From NCBI GenBank assembly GCA_017991595.1, contig JAGOQJ010000001.1:540410-604409 (forward strand): a DNA stretch of 64,000 nt, read 5' to 3'. Positions within the stretch are counted from its first letter, which is position 1, and each line of letters opens with the position of its first letter. Below the pieces are notes generated by a model that was not told where the DNA came from, searched no databases, and saw nothing but the letters and a program-made list of their open reading frames with translations. The DNA comes from Candidatus Didemnitutus sp. (GTDB taxonomy: Bacteria > Verrucomicrobiota > Verrucomicrobiia > Opitutales > Opitutaceae). The position numbers and the translations under genes are program-made. Positions 37,430 to 46,366 of the stretch are shown piece by piece.

Positions 37430-37493
37430 GGCGGGAGTGTAGCAGGTGCGACGCTGGCTGGATACGTGACCAAAGTCACGTCGGGTCATGGCG
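37430..37493 (-). promoter_or_regulatory. Promoter and operator of the two-component operon
   Basis: CCTGCTACACT ends six bases before the ATG at 37429, and TACACT (37441-37436) is the -10 element. A perfect inverted repeat ACGTGAC-caaa-GTCACGT (37464-37481) precedes it, overlapping ACGTCGGGTCATGGCG (37478-37493), which is almost identical to the block upstream of the permease gene. This points to autoregulation and a small shared regulon. Confidence 0.65.
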
Positions 37494-37744
37494 GTGCGGG
37501 CCGGCCTTCGTCGAGGTGCTGCGGGTTAAAATTGCGCTTGGTGGCCGGCGCCCGCGTGGCTTTCTAAGGCAGTTATCGCGTGCATCGCCCGAACCGCCGC
37601 CGGCATGAGGTGAGCGCGGATGCGTCCGCTCAGTGTGTCGCAACGCGCTTTATTCCTTGGGCTTCTGGCCTTCGCAAAATCTGCGCACGCAATAAGCGCA
37701 GTGTATTGACCAATGGATGCGAGGTCAGCGGCGACAAGTTGCGC
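37494..37744. other. Intergenic DNA between the two-component operon and ompW-like gene
   Basis: These 250 bases show no open reading frame with coding character and no RNA gene that I recognise. The part near 37660-37710 is less GC-rich than the flanks and contains TTGACC, which could be a distant promoter element for the OmpW-like gene. Confidence 0.4.
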
Positions 37745-37750
37745 TAGGAT
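37745..37750 (+). promoter_or_regulatory. Candidate -10 element of the ompW-like gene
   Basis: TAGGAT ends seven bases before the ATG at 37758, so transcription would begin at or next to the start codon. No convincing -35 hexamer is seen at the standard distance. Confidence 0.45.
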
Positions 37751-37757
37751 GTGCCGG

Positions 37758-38405
37758 ATGCTCCAAGCTTTCCTCACCAAGCGTTTTGCGGCGGTAGCCT
37801 CACTGGCCGCCCTACTGTCGGCTCCGCTGGCCTTTGGCGCCGCAGCCGGCACTTGGACGGTGCGCTTGCGTGCGACCTACGTCGAAACGGCCAACAAGTC
37901 CGACGCCTTCACGGCGCTCGCGACGAACTTCGCGGCCGATTCCGTCGAGGTGGAGAGCAAGTTCATCCCCGAGTTGGACATCGCCTATTGGATCACGCCG
38001 AACTTCTGCACCGAGCTCGTCCTCACCGTGCCGCAGCGGCATGAAGTCTCGTTGAAGGGTGTCGGCCGGCTGGGCACGTTCAAGCACCTGCCCCCGACGC
38101 TGATGGCCCAATATCATTTCAGCCCGGATGCGGCCTTCCAGCCGTATATCGGTGCGGGCCTGAACCTGACGCTCATTTCCAAAGTGAAGCTCGCCGTCGC
38201 GAACGTCCCGCTCGATCTCGAAAATTCGAGTCTCGGCGTCGCGCTGCAGGCCGGCTTCGACTACAAGCTCACCGAGAAAACTTACCTCAATTTCGACCTG
38301 AAACGAGTGGTCATCCGCAGCGACGTGCTGGCGGGTGGCGCGCGCCTCACCGAGGCGAAACTCGATCCATGGCTCATCTCCGTCGGCTACGGTTGGCGTT
38401 TTTGA
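37758..38405 (+). CDS. ompW: OmpW-family outer membrane protein
   Basis: The 215-residue protein has a signal peptide (cleavage after about LAFGA). A small outer-membrane barrel follows with OmpW features: WTVRLRATYVETANKSDAF at the start, SKFIPELDIAYWITPNFCTE, LPPTLMAQYHFSPDAAFQPY, an alternating strand pattern, and a terminal phenylalanine (YGWRF). OmpW proteins form narrow channels for small hydrophobic molecules and respond to iron or stress. A strong hairpin terminator follows the gene. The -10-like hexamer seven bases upstream supports the start chosen here. Confidence 0.9.
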   Translation: MLQAFLTKRFAAVASLAALLSAPLAFGAAAGTWTVRLRATYVETANKSDAFTALATNFAADSVEVESKFIPELDIAYWITPNFCTELVLTVPQRHEVSLKGVGRLGTFKHLPPTLMAQYHFSPDAAFQPYIGAGLNLTLISKVKLAVANVPLDLENSSLGVALQAGFDYKLTEKTYLNFDLKRVVIRSDVLAGGARLTEAKLDPWLISVGYGWRF

Positions 38406-38440
38406 CGGGAGGGACTTAGGCCCCGCTGCGGCGGGGCACC

Positions 38441-38484
38441 AAACGACAGGGCGGGCAGCGTGGAGCCCGCCCTGTTCGTTTTGG
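38441..38484 (+). terminator. Rho-independent terminator after the ompW-like gene
   Basis: An 11-bp perfect GC-rich stem (38446-38456 with 38465-38475) has an 8-base loop. It is extended by weaker pairing of AAACG with CGTTT and followed by a T-rich tail. The outer A/T bases allow it to work on both strands. Confidence 0.8.
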
Positions 38485-38631
38485 GGAATGGAAAGGCGCA
38501 CCGCGCGGCGGATGCGCAGTGACGTGTGTTGTCGGACCGAGGTCCGGCCACGCAGCGCGATCCGCGCAAAACATGAAACCCGCCGACCGCGGAGGCGGTG
38601 ACGGGCTTCTGAAATGAAACCGGATTGAGGG

Positions 38632-38871
38632 TTAAGCGACCTGCACTTCGGCGATCTTGCGATAGCGTTCGGGCGGGATCTTGAAGCGGTGACCTGAGTC
38701 CAAGTCGGTGAAGATGTGCCACGGGCCGTGATCGGCATTGTGGACAAACACCTCGAGGATCCGGCCTTTTTCGTAGGAGTATTCCTCCATGGCGAGCTCG
38801 TGGTCGGCGTGTTCGATCGCCTCCCCGAGCTCACCGCTGTGTGGTTCGGTGATCTCGATTTTCCAAGTCAT
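38632..38871 (-). CDS. Small acidic hypothetical protein
   Basis: The 79-residue protein starts MTWKIEITEPHSGELGEAIE and is soluble, acidic and rich in aromatic and histidine residues (HNADHGPWHIFTDLDSGHRF). No known motif is recognised. It ends 227 bases from the ompW-like gene, with the terminator between them. Its composition and clean start suggest a real gene, but function and partners are unknown. Confidence 0.6.
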   Translation of the reverse strand: MTWKIEITEPHSGELGEAIEHADHELAMEEYSYEKGRILEVFVHNADHGPWHIFTDLDSGHRFKIPPERYRKIAEVQVA

Positions 38872-39115
38872 GGTGACAGAGCGGGGTTGAAGCTAAGCGT
38901 CACTGACAAGGCGCTTGGTCCGCCGGAGGCCGTGGTAACACGCGGTATCCGGTAAGCGTCTCGGGCGCACCTCGGAGTCTGTGCGGGAGGCGCCGAGGGT
39001 CAAGCGCCGCCCCTGCGCGGAAGTTGGCTGAAGCTTGCCTTGGTTTGGCGGAAGGCGGCTGTGGGCCGGCGACCGGGGCTCGCCAAAGCGGCGCCCGCCT
39101 CCATGCTTGCCGGCC

Positions 39116-39691
39116 ATGATCCCCGCCCGCTGGTGCCTGGTTTTCCTGCTGCTCGTGCCCCGTCTCGTCTCCGCGGCGTCTCCGCAGGACGAGTTTTGGC
39201 AATCCCTGCAACGCCTCTGCGGCCAGGCCTTCGCCGGTCGGATGATCGAGGGCACCGCTGCGTCCGATGCCGCTTTCAAAGGCCAGCGCATGGTCATGCA
39301 CGTGCGCCAGTGCGGTGAGAACGAGATCCGCATCCCTTTCCACGTCGGCGAAAATCGCTCGCGCACTTGGGTGATCACGCGCACGCCGACCGGCCTCCGC
39401 CTCAAGCACGATCACCGGCACGAGGACGGCACCGAGGACGCCGTGACACAATACGGCGGCGACACCCAGGATGCCGGCTCGGCCGAAGCACAGGAGTTTC
39501 ACGCCGACGATTTCACCGCCCAACTCATCCCGGCTGCGCGCACCAACATCTGGACGATGCGTGTCGCAGGCGGTAAGACCTTCACCTACGCGTTGCGCCG
39601 CGACGCGGAGAACCGGCGCTTCGCCGTCGAGTTCGACCTCACGCAACCCATCCCGGCGCCGCCCGCGCCTTGGGGTTACGAGGGCAAGTGA
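39116..39691 (+). CDS. Secreted protein of unknown function with two conserved-looking cysteines
   Basis: The 191-residue protein has a signal peptide (MIPARWCLVFLLLVPRLVSA) and a beta-rich mature region: DEFWQSLQRLCGQAFAGRMI, VMHVRQCGENEIRIPFHV, TRTPTGLRLKHDHRHEDGTE. The two cysteines could form a disulfide. I recognise the pattern as a widespread uncharacterised exported family but cannot name a function. It faces the next gene convergently, with 40 bases between stop codons. Confidence 0.7.
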   Translation: MIPARWCLVFLLLVPRLVSAASPQDEFWQSLQRLCGQAFAGRMIEGTAASDAAFKGQRMVMHVRQCGENEIRIPFHVGENRSRTWVITRTPTGLRLKHDHRHEDGTEDAVTQYGGDTQDAGSAEAQEFHADDFTAQLIPAARTNIWTMRVAGGKTFTYALRRDAENRRFAVEFDLTQPIPAPPAPWGYEGK

Positions 39692-39731
39692 GCAGCGCTG
39701 ACCCGCGCGGGACGGGCACGGATCGTCCCGC

Positions 39732-40280
39732 TCAGAAGCGACTGAAGTCGTCGACTGCCGCGGCGGCGAGGTAGCGCGCCTCGTCGATGATGCCGCCTTC
39801 GTTCGAGTCGTAGTCGACCGCGAAACGCCAGCGCCCGTCGACCTTGCGCGCGAAGGTGTGAAACTGGCCGTAGAAGCGCTGCACCTTGCCGTCGGGGCCG
39901 GTGAGCACAAATTGATAGATGCCACGCTCGGAGGCCTGCGCGCCCTTCACGATGCGCTCGAGAAAACGGAACTGCAGGTCGATGGCCAGCTGACGCTCGG
40001 TCCAGATCACGAACGAGCGGCGCACACCGTCAGCGTATTCTTCCAGCGTGCGGACGACCTTGGCGTTGCCTTCGCCGCGGATGAAGTCGGGCAGGTGCAG
40101 AGCCAAGTATTTCTCCGCGTCGCCGTCGCGGTAGGCCTCATGAAACGGCAGCCAGAGATCGCGATTCAACTCGGCCAGCAGCGCGGAATCCTGTTTGGCC
40201 GGGGCGCGCTGGGCGAAGGCGGACAACGTCAGGCCAGTGGCGAGCAACAGCAGGCAGGGCAGGCGAAGCGAACGAAACAT
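39732..40280 (-). CDS. Exported SnoaL/DUF4440-like protein
   Basis: The 182-residue protein has a signal peptide (MFRSLRLPCLLLLATGLTLS) and a single alpha+beta cone domain with features of the SnoaL/DUF4440 superfamily. These are WLPFHEAYRDGDAEKYLALH in the first helix region and FRFLERIVKGAQASERGIYQ, then GRWRFAVDYDSNEG in the strands. Members are small-ligand binders or isomerase-like proteins; the substrate here is unknown. The ATG at 40280 is preferred since it begins the leader and is preceded by a -10-like CAGAAT (40292-40287) six bases upstream. Confidence 0.78.
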   Translation of the reverse strand: MFRSLRLPCLLLLATGLTLSAFAQRAPAKQDSALLAELNRDLWLPFHEAYRDGDAEKYLALHLPDFIRGEGNAKVVRTLEEYADGVRRSFVIWTERQLAIDLQFRFLERIVKGAQASERGIYQFVLTGPDGKVQRFYGQFHTFARKVDGRWRFAVDYDSNEGGIIDEARYLAAAAVDDFSRF

Positions 40281-40407
40281 GGCGCGATTCTGGGATATGC
40301 GGGGAGGCAGCGTGAAGTTCGGCGCGGTCACGCGCATCGGCCGCACGGTGGAAAGAGGCGACGATACGATGACGCCGCGCACGCAGGCGGCGTTCGCCGC
40401 CGAGGCT

Positions 40408-41643
40408 TCAGGCCGTCGGTGTGGGCGTGTGCGCGTCGCGCCGGAACGTGCGGACTGCCAGCGCCAGAGCGACGATCACCAGCAGCGCGCCGATGAAGAA
40501 CGCGATGCCGGGCAGGTGAAAGGTGTTCGCCGGATCGATGCCCCAGCCGAAGCTCCATGTCGCGACGAACGGCGCCGGGATGCCGGCCAAGCTCGCCAGC
40601 CCGCTGAAGACGCCCTGCACTGCTCCCTGCTCGTTCGGCGGCACGTGTTTCGTGATGTAGGATTGCAGCGCCGGCGCCGCGATGCCGGCGAGCGATCCGA
40701 AGGTCATGATCGCGAAAATCATCCAGCCCTGCGTGGCGAGGCCGTAGCAGATCTGGGCCGCGCCGGAGAGACCCAGCCCCACGATTACCGCGCGCGCATC
40801 GCCCAGCGCAGGCACGATACGGCGCACGAGCACGGCTTGCACGACGCCCGACAGCACGCCCGAGGCCATGAGCGACAGGCCGATCCACTGCGGCGTCCAG
40901 CCGTAGCGGTAGCCCGTGTAGAGCGCCCACGTGGAGAATAGCATCATTTGCGCGCAGTTCAGGATGAAGAAGCTCTCCGCCAACCCGAAGACCGACGGGA
41001 AACGCTTCAGCGCCACGAGCGAGCCGATGGGGTTGGCGCGCTTCCACGAGAAGGCGCGCCGGTTCTCCGGCGCAAGCGATTCGGGCAGCACGAAGTAGCC
41101 GAAAAGCCAGTTCGCCGCCGAGCAGCCGGCCGCGACCCAGAACGGCAGCCGCAGATCGATGCCGCCGAGAAAGCCGCCGAGCGCCGGGCCGATGATGAAG
41201 CCGATGCCGAAGGCCGCGCCAAGCAGGCCGAAGGCACCCGCGCGACGCTCCGGCGGCGTGACGTCGACGATGTAGGCGTTGGCCGTGGCCATGATGCCCG
41301 CAGTGAAACCCGCGATGGTGCGCGCCACGAAGAGCCACGCGAGCGTCGGTGCGAGCGCCATGATCACGTAGTCGATGGCCGAACCCGCGGTCGCGATGAG
41401 GATGATACGCCGGCGTCCGAAACGGTCGGAGAGCGAGCCGAGAATCGGCGAGCCGACGAACTGCATCAACGCGTAGATGCTCACGAGCCAGCCGTAGGCG
41501 TGCGAGCCGTCGGCGAAATCGCCGCCGCGCATTTCCACGACGAGCTTCGGCAGCACCGGGATGAGCAGGCCCATGCCGACGATGGCGAGGACCATCGTGG
41601 TGAAGATGAAACCGATCGCCGGGGCGCGGCTGGGCGTGGACAT
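40408..41643 (-). CDS. MFS transporter of the TCR/Tet drug:H+ antiporter type
   Basis: The 411-residue protein has 12 membrane helices. It carries MFS motif A ([12 protein letters not shown]) between helices 2 and 3 and a motif C-like stretch in helix 5 ([19 protein letters not shown]). These and the [14 protein letters not shown] segment match the TCR/Tet family of efflux pumps. Substrate range cannot be read from sequence, and tetracycline efflux should not be assumed. The start at 41643 gives the family's usual length. It follows the DUF1684 gene by 61 bases and may be co-transcribed, although a -10-like TAGCCT (41657-41652) lies eight bases before its start. Confidence 0.88.
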   Translation of the reverse strand: MSTPSRAPAIGFIFTTMVLAIVGMGLLIPVLPKLVVEMRGGDFADGSHAYGWLVSIYALMQFVGSPILGSLSDRFGRRRIILIATAGSAIDYVIMALAPTLAWLFVARTIAGFTAGIMATANAYIVDVTPPERRAGAFGLLGAAFGIGFIIGPALGGFLGGIDLRLPFWVAAGCSAANWLFGYFVLPESLAPENRRAFSWKRANPIGSLVALKRFPSVFGLAESFFILNCAQMMLFSTWALYTGYRYGWTPQWIGLSLMASGVLSGVVQAVLVRRIVPALGDARAVIVGLGLSGAAQICYGLATQGWMIFAIMTFGSLAGIAAPALQSYITKHVPPNEQGAVQGVFSGLASLAGIPAPFVATWSFGWGIDPANTFHLPGIAFFIGALLVIVALALAVRTFRRDAHTPTPTA

Positions 41644-41704
41644 GCGGGCGCAGGCTAGGAAGGCGCTCGGCCGCCGCAAGCGGACAGATGGACGCGGGCG
41701 CGGC

Positions 41705-42613
41705 TCAGTGCGCCTCGCCGCGGTAATTTTTCTCGCCGGCGGTGATGCGGATCGGCAGGCGGTTCTCCTTCGGCGGCAGCGGACACGTGGCGAACGGCGT
41801 GAAGGCGCACGGCGGATTTTGCGCGCGGTTGAAGTCGAGGATGATTTTGCCGTCCTTCGGCGGCGCGGCATACACGAAACGCGCGGCGCCGTAGGTCTCG
41901 TCGCCGCTCGTGGCATCGGAGATGATGAAGAACAAGGTCTCGTCCGCACTCTCGCCGACGGGCAGCAGCGTGAAGGTCCGCCCCTCGTGAGTGAACACGG
42001 CCTGGCCCGGCATCTTGCCCGACGAGGTCTGGCCGAGGATATTAGTGATCGGGATCTCGCGCGGCGGAGCAAAGGGCACCCAGTCCGCCTCGATGCGCCA
42101 CGCCGGGTCGGCCGGGAAATAATCGATGCCGACGAAGTTCCGGCGGCGCGGCGATTCGCTGTCGCGCACCCGCAGGCCGAGCTTCTCGCCGCGTTGGATG
42201 ACGAGGAAACTCAACGTGCCCGAGCGCACGAGCGTCGGCCGTGCGCCGCGGTAGTCGAGCGCGACGCCGTCCGCCGCCGCCGGGTCGATGCGCACGCCAT
42301 CGGCGGTCGCTTCCACGCCCGGCGCGGGGACGAAATGCACGGTGCCTTCCGCGGCGACGAGCACGCGACCGAGTTGCGCGGGGCCGGCGGCAAGGCGCAG
42401 GCGGTTGGTTTCGGCTGAGCCCACAGTGTTCTCGCCCGCTTCGAGCCAGTGCAGGCCGATGAGCGAGAGCCAGCTATCCGGTGCGGTGAGACGGGCGACG
42501 CGGTCGGCGCGCCACGTCTCGAGTTCGCGCTGGAAGGCGGTGTCGTCCGCCCGTGTGGCCGGCGCGGCCAGTGCGACGGCCAAGGAGAGCAGGAGGCCAA
42601 GGTGTCGGAGCAT
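41705..42613 (-). CDS. Exported DUF1684-family protein
   Basis: The 302-residue protein has a signal peptide (MLRHLGLLLSLAVALAAPAT). The DUF1684 pattern follows: LETWRADRVARLTAPDSWLS, a central NFVGIDYFP, and at the end AARFVYAAPPKDGKIILDFN, NPPCAFT, TCPLPPKENRLPI. Two cysteines lie in this last conserved region. The family is widespread in Actinobacteria, Bacteroidetes and Verrucomicrobia and has no known function. The ATG at 42613 is chosen for its leader. The MFS gene lies downstream in the same direction. Confidence 0.85.
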   Translation of the reverse strand: MLRHLGLLLSLAVALAAPATRADDTAFQRELETWRADRVARLTAPDSWLSLIGLHWLEAGENTVGSAETNRLRLAAGPAQLGRVLVAAEGTVHFVPAPGVEATADGVRIDPAAADGVALDYRGARPTLVRSGTLSFLVIQRGEKLGLRVRDSESPRRRNFVGIDYFPADPAWRIEADWVPFAPPREIPITNILGQTSSGKMPGQAVFTHEGRTFTLLPVGESADETLFFIISDATSGDETYGAARFVYAAPPKDGKIILDFNRAQNPPCAFTPFATCPLPPKENRLPIRITAGEKNYRGEAH

Positions 42614-42767
42614 GGCCGAAGTTCGCACGCGCGGGCCGGGTTTCAATCCGGAAGGTGGTGTGGCGACGGGGACGCGTTCGTCGGAAATTTCCCGCGGGTG
42701 GCCGGCGGGATCGGCCGGTGGTCGCCGCCGGGTCGACGCGCGGCGATGCGCCCGAACTGTCGCGCCG

Positions 42768-43040
42768 ATGAAATGCCTCCGACTTTCCGCCATGATGCTC
42801 CTCTCTGGTCTGGTGTTTGGCCTGGGCTCAGGTTGTGCCACGACCTCCGAATCATCCGCCGCGGGCGGCAAGGCGGCGACCGTGACCGGGAAGAGCGAGG
42901 AAGCTCCGGCGTCGGCGCCGCTCGGCTCGCGCATCCGGCGTCGCAACGCCGTCAATCCCGTCGCGCAAAGCGACGGGATTGACGAGATGGAAGCCGGTCG
43001 CGTGCAGCAGAACGCGGCGCAATCCCGCGCCGCCCAGTGA
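42768..43040 (+). CDS. Small lipoprotein whose coding sequence contains a 14-bp palindrome
   Basis: The 90-residue protein starts MKCLRLSAMMLLSGLVFGLG and has a lipobox SGC. After lipidation the mature part is short, polar and disordered in look (serine, alanine and glutamate). It ends with RIRRRNAVNPVAQSDGIDEM and a glutamine-rich tail. Codons for AVNPVAQSDGID fall inside a perfect inverted repeat. No function is recognised. It is convergent with the SNF2 helicase gene. Confidence 0.65.
   Translation: MKCLRLSAMMLLSGLVFGLGSGCATTSESSAAGGKAATVTGKSEEAPASAPLGSRIRRRNAVNPVAQSDGIDEMEAGRVQQNAAQSRAAQ
42951..42983. repeat. Perfect 14-bp inverted repeat within the lipoprotein gene
   Basis: GTCAATCCCGTCGC (42951-42964) is repeated in inverted form at 42970-42983 around a 5-base GCAAA loop. 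The unit is 33 bases, 11 codons, and preserves the frame. There is no T-run, and the gene continues for another 57 bases, so it is not a standard terminator. Confidence 0.7.
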
Positions 43041-43091
43041 ACGGATGCGCCTGCGTTCGCGCTGTTCGCCGGGCCTGGCGCGTGGAGCGGT

Positions 43092-45497
43092 TCAGCCGAG
43101 CAGTTCGCGCAGGTCGGCGAGGCTGAGCTTCGCGGCGGCGGCATCGCTGGCTTCGAAGACATCGGCGAGGAGCGCGCGCTTGGTGTCCTGCAGCGCCATG
43201 ACTTTCTCCTCGACCGTGCCCGCGCAGATCAGGCGATAGCTGGTGACGACTTTGGTCTGGCCGATGCGGTGCGTGCGGTCGGTGGCCTGCGCTTCGGCGG
43301 CGGGATTCCACCACGGGTCGTAGTGCACGACCACGTCCGCGCCCGTGAGGTTGAGGCCGGTGCCGCCGGCTTTGAGCGAGATGAGGAAGACGGGCACGCT
43401 GGCGTCGCCTTGGAAGCGGTCGACTTCCGCCTGCCGCGCCTTGGCGTTCATCGAGCCGTCGAGGTAGCAGCAGGGCACTTCCTGCGCGGCGAGTTCCTCG
43501 CGCAACAGCGCGAGCAGCGAGGTGAACTGCGAAAACACGAGCATGCGGTGCCCCTCGTCGATGGATTCGGCGAGCAACTCGCGGAAGGCGTCGAGCTTGG
43601 CTGATTCCTCGGCCGCGGCCTGAGCCTGCACGAGGCGCGGGTCGCAGCAGATCTGGCGCAGGCGCAGCAGTTGCGTGAGCGTGGCGAGGCGGAGGCGGTT
43701 TTCCGAGGCGCCGCGCGCGGCGAGGTCGATGAGTTCGCGTTCGCTGTCCTCCTGCAGCCGCCGGTAGCGGGCGGCTTGCGCGGCGGTCGGCTCGCACCAG
43801 ACGACCTGCTCGATCTTCGGCGGCAGTTCGGGCGCGACGGCGGTCTTGGTGCGGCGCAGCAGATACGGCGCCGTCTGTGCGCGCAGGCGCTCGTCGTGGA
43901 AGGCTTTGTCGTCGCGCTTCAGCCCGGGCGGGAGCTTGGGAAGGAAGCCCGGCATGAGGAATTCGAAGAGCGAGCGCAGGTCGTCGAGCGAGTTCTCCAG
44001 CGGTGTGCCGGTGAGAAGGAACCGACCGCGCCCGCGCAGCGAACGGAGCGATTGCGCGGCCTGCGTGCGGCGGTTCTTCAGGTGCTGGGCCTCGTCGGCG
44101 ACGATGAGGTTGAACTCGACCGACTCGAACAACGTCAGGTCGCGCGCGAGCGTCCCGTAGGAAGTGAGGACGAGGTCGTGAGCGGCAAAATCCTTTTCCG
44201 CGAGGCGCCGGGCGCCGTGGTGAACGAAGGTGCGCAACTGCGGGGCGAAGCGCGCGGCTTCGCGGCGCCAGTTTTCCATCAGTGAGGCCGGCACGACGAC
44301 CAAGGTCGGCGCCGGCGGTGTGGTGCCGGCGCTCTGCACGGCGGCGATGAGCGCGAGAGCCTGCGGGGTTTTGCCGAGCCCCATCTCGTCCGCGAGGATG
44401 CCGCCGAGGCCTTCGCGGTAAAGGTGCCAGAGCCACGCGACGCCGAGCTGCTGGTAGGGACGCAGCGTGGCGGCGAACCACGCGGGCACAGGGGCGGGCG
44501 CGAGGGTGGAGAGATTGCGCAACGAGCCGCTGCGCCGCCGCCACGTCTCAGGCGCTTGGAAATGCGGGGCCAGCTCCTCCAGCAGATCCGTCGCCTCGGC
44601 GACGCGGGCGCGCGCGATGCGGTGGCGGGCCTGCGCGGCGGTGGCGCCGGGCTCCTGGGCGAGCGCGCGGTGCGCGGCCTGCAGCCGGGCGAGGCGCGCG
44701 GCGTCGAGCAGGAAGATTTTTCCTTCGTCCTCGATGTAGCCGCGACCCGAGGCGAGGGCTGCGCGGATCTGCGTTTCGGAGGCGCGGCCGGCCTGCAGGC
44801 CGAGGGCGATATCGTAGTCTTCGCCGGCGGGTGTGACTTCAGCGGCGATCTCGGCGGCGCGGAGGTGGGCGGTGTTGCGCTCGAAGTTGGGCGTGAACTC
44901 GGCACCGAAGCGCTCCGCCAGCTCGGCGCGGTGGTTGGCGAGCAGGTTGAGCACCTTGTGGCGGTCGCGCAGCCACCACTTGCGGGTGAGCGGATCGAGC
45001 GCGAAGCGGTGCGTGCGGAGAAATTCCAACGCCGGTTCGTAGAGCATCGACTCGCGCGAAGGCAGCGTGATGGCGAGGTAGTGCTCGGAGCCGTCGACCG
45101 TCAGCGGCGCCGGCGCGGGCGCCGCGGGGGCGGCGGGTTTCGTCCGCGCGGGAGTCGGAGCCGGGCGCGGCGGGCTCGGGGCGGCGGCGGGTTTCTCGAC
45201 GAGGTGCTCACTGACGCCGGGAAGATCGAGGCCGTTCCACGGCAGCGGATCCTGCGGGCGGTCGACGCGGTAGAAGACCTTTTCGCCGACGAGCGCCTGC
45301 AGGAGCTCGCGCAACTGAGCGCGCTTGAGTTGCAGGAACGACACAGGCTGCGGCGCGACGCCGAGGCGCTGGAGCACCGCGAGGCCGGGCACCAGCGCCG
45401 CGGGCGGCGGGACGGACAGATCCAGCTCCAGCCGCACGGCGATCGCGTCGCGCGGGGCGGCTTGGGCGAGATTGGGTGGGAGCAGCAGGCGGAGCAT
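43092..45497 (-). CDS. SNF2-family helicase-like ATPase
   Basis: The 801-residue protein has the two RecA-like lobes of SNF2 enzymes in its C-terminal 470 residues: motif I DEMGLGKT, motif II DEAQH, motif III LTGTPLENSLDDL, and motifs V and VI in SLKAGGTGLNLTGADVVVHY and ATDRTHRIGQ. The N-terminal 320 residues contain a proline/alanine-rich linker (about 115-140) and an uncharacterised helical region. It is a DNA-stimulated ATPase that probably remodels or translocates on DNA; bacterial members are poorly characterised, and RapA is a more distant relative. The start at 45497 follows an untranslated-looking upstream stretch. No nuclease, methylase or other defence gene is adjacent. Confidence 0.92.
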   Translation of the reverse strand: MLRLLLPPNLAQAAPRDAIAVRLELDLSVPPPAALVPGLAVLQRLGVAPQPVSFLQLKRAQLRELLQALVGEKVFYRVDRPQDPLPWNGLDLPGVSEHLVEKPAAAPSPPRPAPTPARTKPAAPAAPAPAPLTVDGSEHYLAITLPSRESMLYEPALEFLRTHRFALDPLTRKWWLRDRHKVLNLLANHRAELAERFGAEFTPNFERNTAHLRAAEIAAEVTPAGEDYDIALGLQAGRASETQIRAALASGRGYIEDEGKIFLLDAARLARLQAAHRALAQEPGATAAQARHRIARARVAEATDLLEELAPHFQAPETWRRRSGSLRNLSTLAPAPVPAWFAATLRPYQQLGVAWLWHLYREGLGGILADEMGLGKTPQALALIAAVQSAGTTPPAPTLVVVPASLMENWRREAARFAPQLRTFVHHGARRLAEKDFAAHDLVLTSYGTLARDLTLFESVEFNLIVADEAQHLKNRRTQAAQSLRSLRGRGRFLLTGTPLENSLDDLRSLFEFLMPGFLPKLPPGLKRDDKAFHDERLRAQTAPYLLRRTKTAVAPELPPKIEQVVWCEPTAAQAARYRRLQEDSERELIDLAARGASENRLRLATLTQLLRLRQICCDPRLVQAQAAAEESAKLDAFRELLAESIDEGHRMLVFSQFTSLLALLREELAAQEVPCCYLDGSMNAKARQAEVDRFQGDASVPVFLISLKAGGTGLNLTGADVVVHYDPWWNPAAEAQATDRTHRIGQTKVVTSYRLICAGTVEEKVMALQDTKRALLADVFEASDAAAAKLSLADLRELLG

Positions 45498-45587
45498 CGC
45501 GGAGAATGGGGCACGACACGCCGGCGGCGCCAAGACGCAACCGAAATGCTGCGGCGGACGTGCAGGCGGATGACTGCGCCAAGCGCG

Positions 45588-46214
45588 TCAGTCGGCCTGG
45601 GCTTTTTCCTCGACGGGTTCCCCGGATTCCTCGTCTTCGGTTTCCTCTTCGGAATCGAGGAGGCTCGGCTCACCCTTGCGCTGGGCGATCCACTCCATCA
45701 CGCCGGCGAAGAAACCCGTGAAGAGCACGTCGCCGAAGATCGTGTTGCGGAAGAAATAGATGGTCGGGGGAAACTCTGGGTGGCCGACGGTCATGGCCTG
45801 CCACCAGCCGGCGAGGGATTTCGCGTAGAAAGGGTCGGAGAGCCAGGACTGCGTGTTCGTGACGAAGTAGAAAAGCAGCGCGCCGATGAGGCTGCCGTTG
45901 AGGAGCCAGAGCCAGGACTTGCGCCGGGCGACCCAGACGCCGAGGAGGAGGGCGGCGAGAAAGCAGGCGTTGCGCGCGATGAAGCCGCTGACGGGCCAGG
46001 AGTAGCCGAATTCGCGCGCGTAGAAATGGTTGATGTAGAGATCCGAGACGAAGAGCGCGGCGAAGGGCACGAGCCACATCCAGCGGCGACGGAAGTAAAC
46101 GCCGCCGCAAAAGGCGATCGCCATCAGCGGCGAGAAGTTCGCGAGGGACAGGTCCATCGTCGGCAGCAGCCGGTAGGCCGTGGCAAGCAGGATGAGGACG
46201 AGAGCGACGCGCAT
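45588..46214 (-). CDS. Multi-spanning membrane protein, DUF6580-like
   Basis: The 208-residue protein has about six membrane helices and an acidic C-terminal tail. Recognisable segments are YRLLPTMDLSLANFSPLMAI, AALFVSDLYINHFY and FFRNTIFGDVLFTGFFAG. This resembles a family of small ECF-transporter-S-like membrane proteins in Bacteroidetes and Verrucomicrobia (DUF6580), whose substrate is unknown. The ATG at 46214 begins the first helix (MRVALVLILLATAYRL). The SNF2 helicase gene lies 90 bases downstream in the same direction. Confidence 0.78.
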   Translation of the reverse strand: MRVALVLILLATAYRLLPTMDLSLANFSPLMAIAFCGGVYFRRRWMWLVPFAALFVSDLYINHFYAREFGYSWPVSGFIARNACFLAALLLGVWVARRKSWLWLLNGSLIGALLFYFVTNTQSWLSDPFYAKSLAGWWQAMTVGHPEFPPTIYFFRNTIFGDVLFTGFFAGVMEWIAQRKGEPSLLDSEEETEDEESGEPVEEKAQAD

Positions 46215-46366
46215 GAGCCCACCTTGTGCGCAGAGAGGTGGCGAAGACAAGCGTCGGTTGGCCGCGTTTCTTGGCGGGGAATGCGCATGCGGTTGTCATA
46301 GCGCGGACCCGTTTTCGGGGCGCGCGACGCCATTGCGCCACTTGCAATCGCCGCGGGAGCAGCGAC

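Noticed and set aside
40408..41643. A tetracycline resistance gene
   Set aside because: Motifs support only the TCR/Tet family; substrate cannot be read from sequence and there is no resistance context.
43092..45497. A defence island around the SNF2 helicase
   Set aside because: No nuclease, methylase, phospholipase or other defence gene is adjacent, so the helicase is annotated alone.
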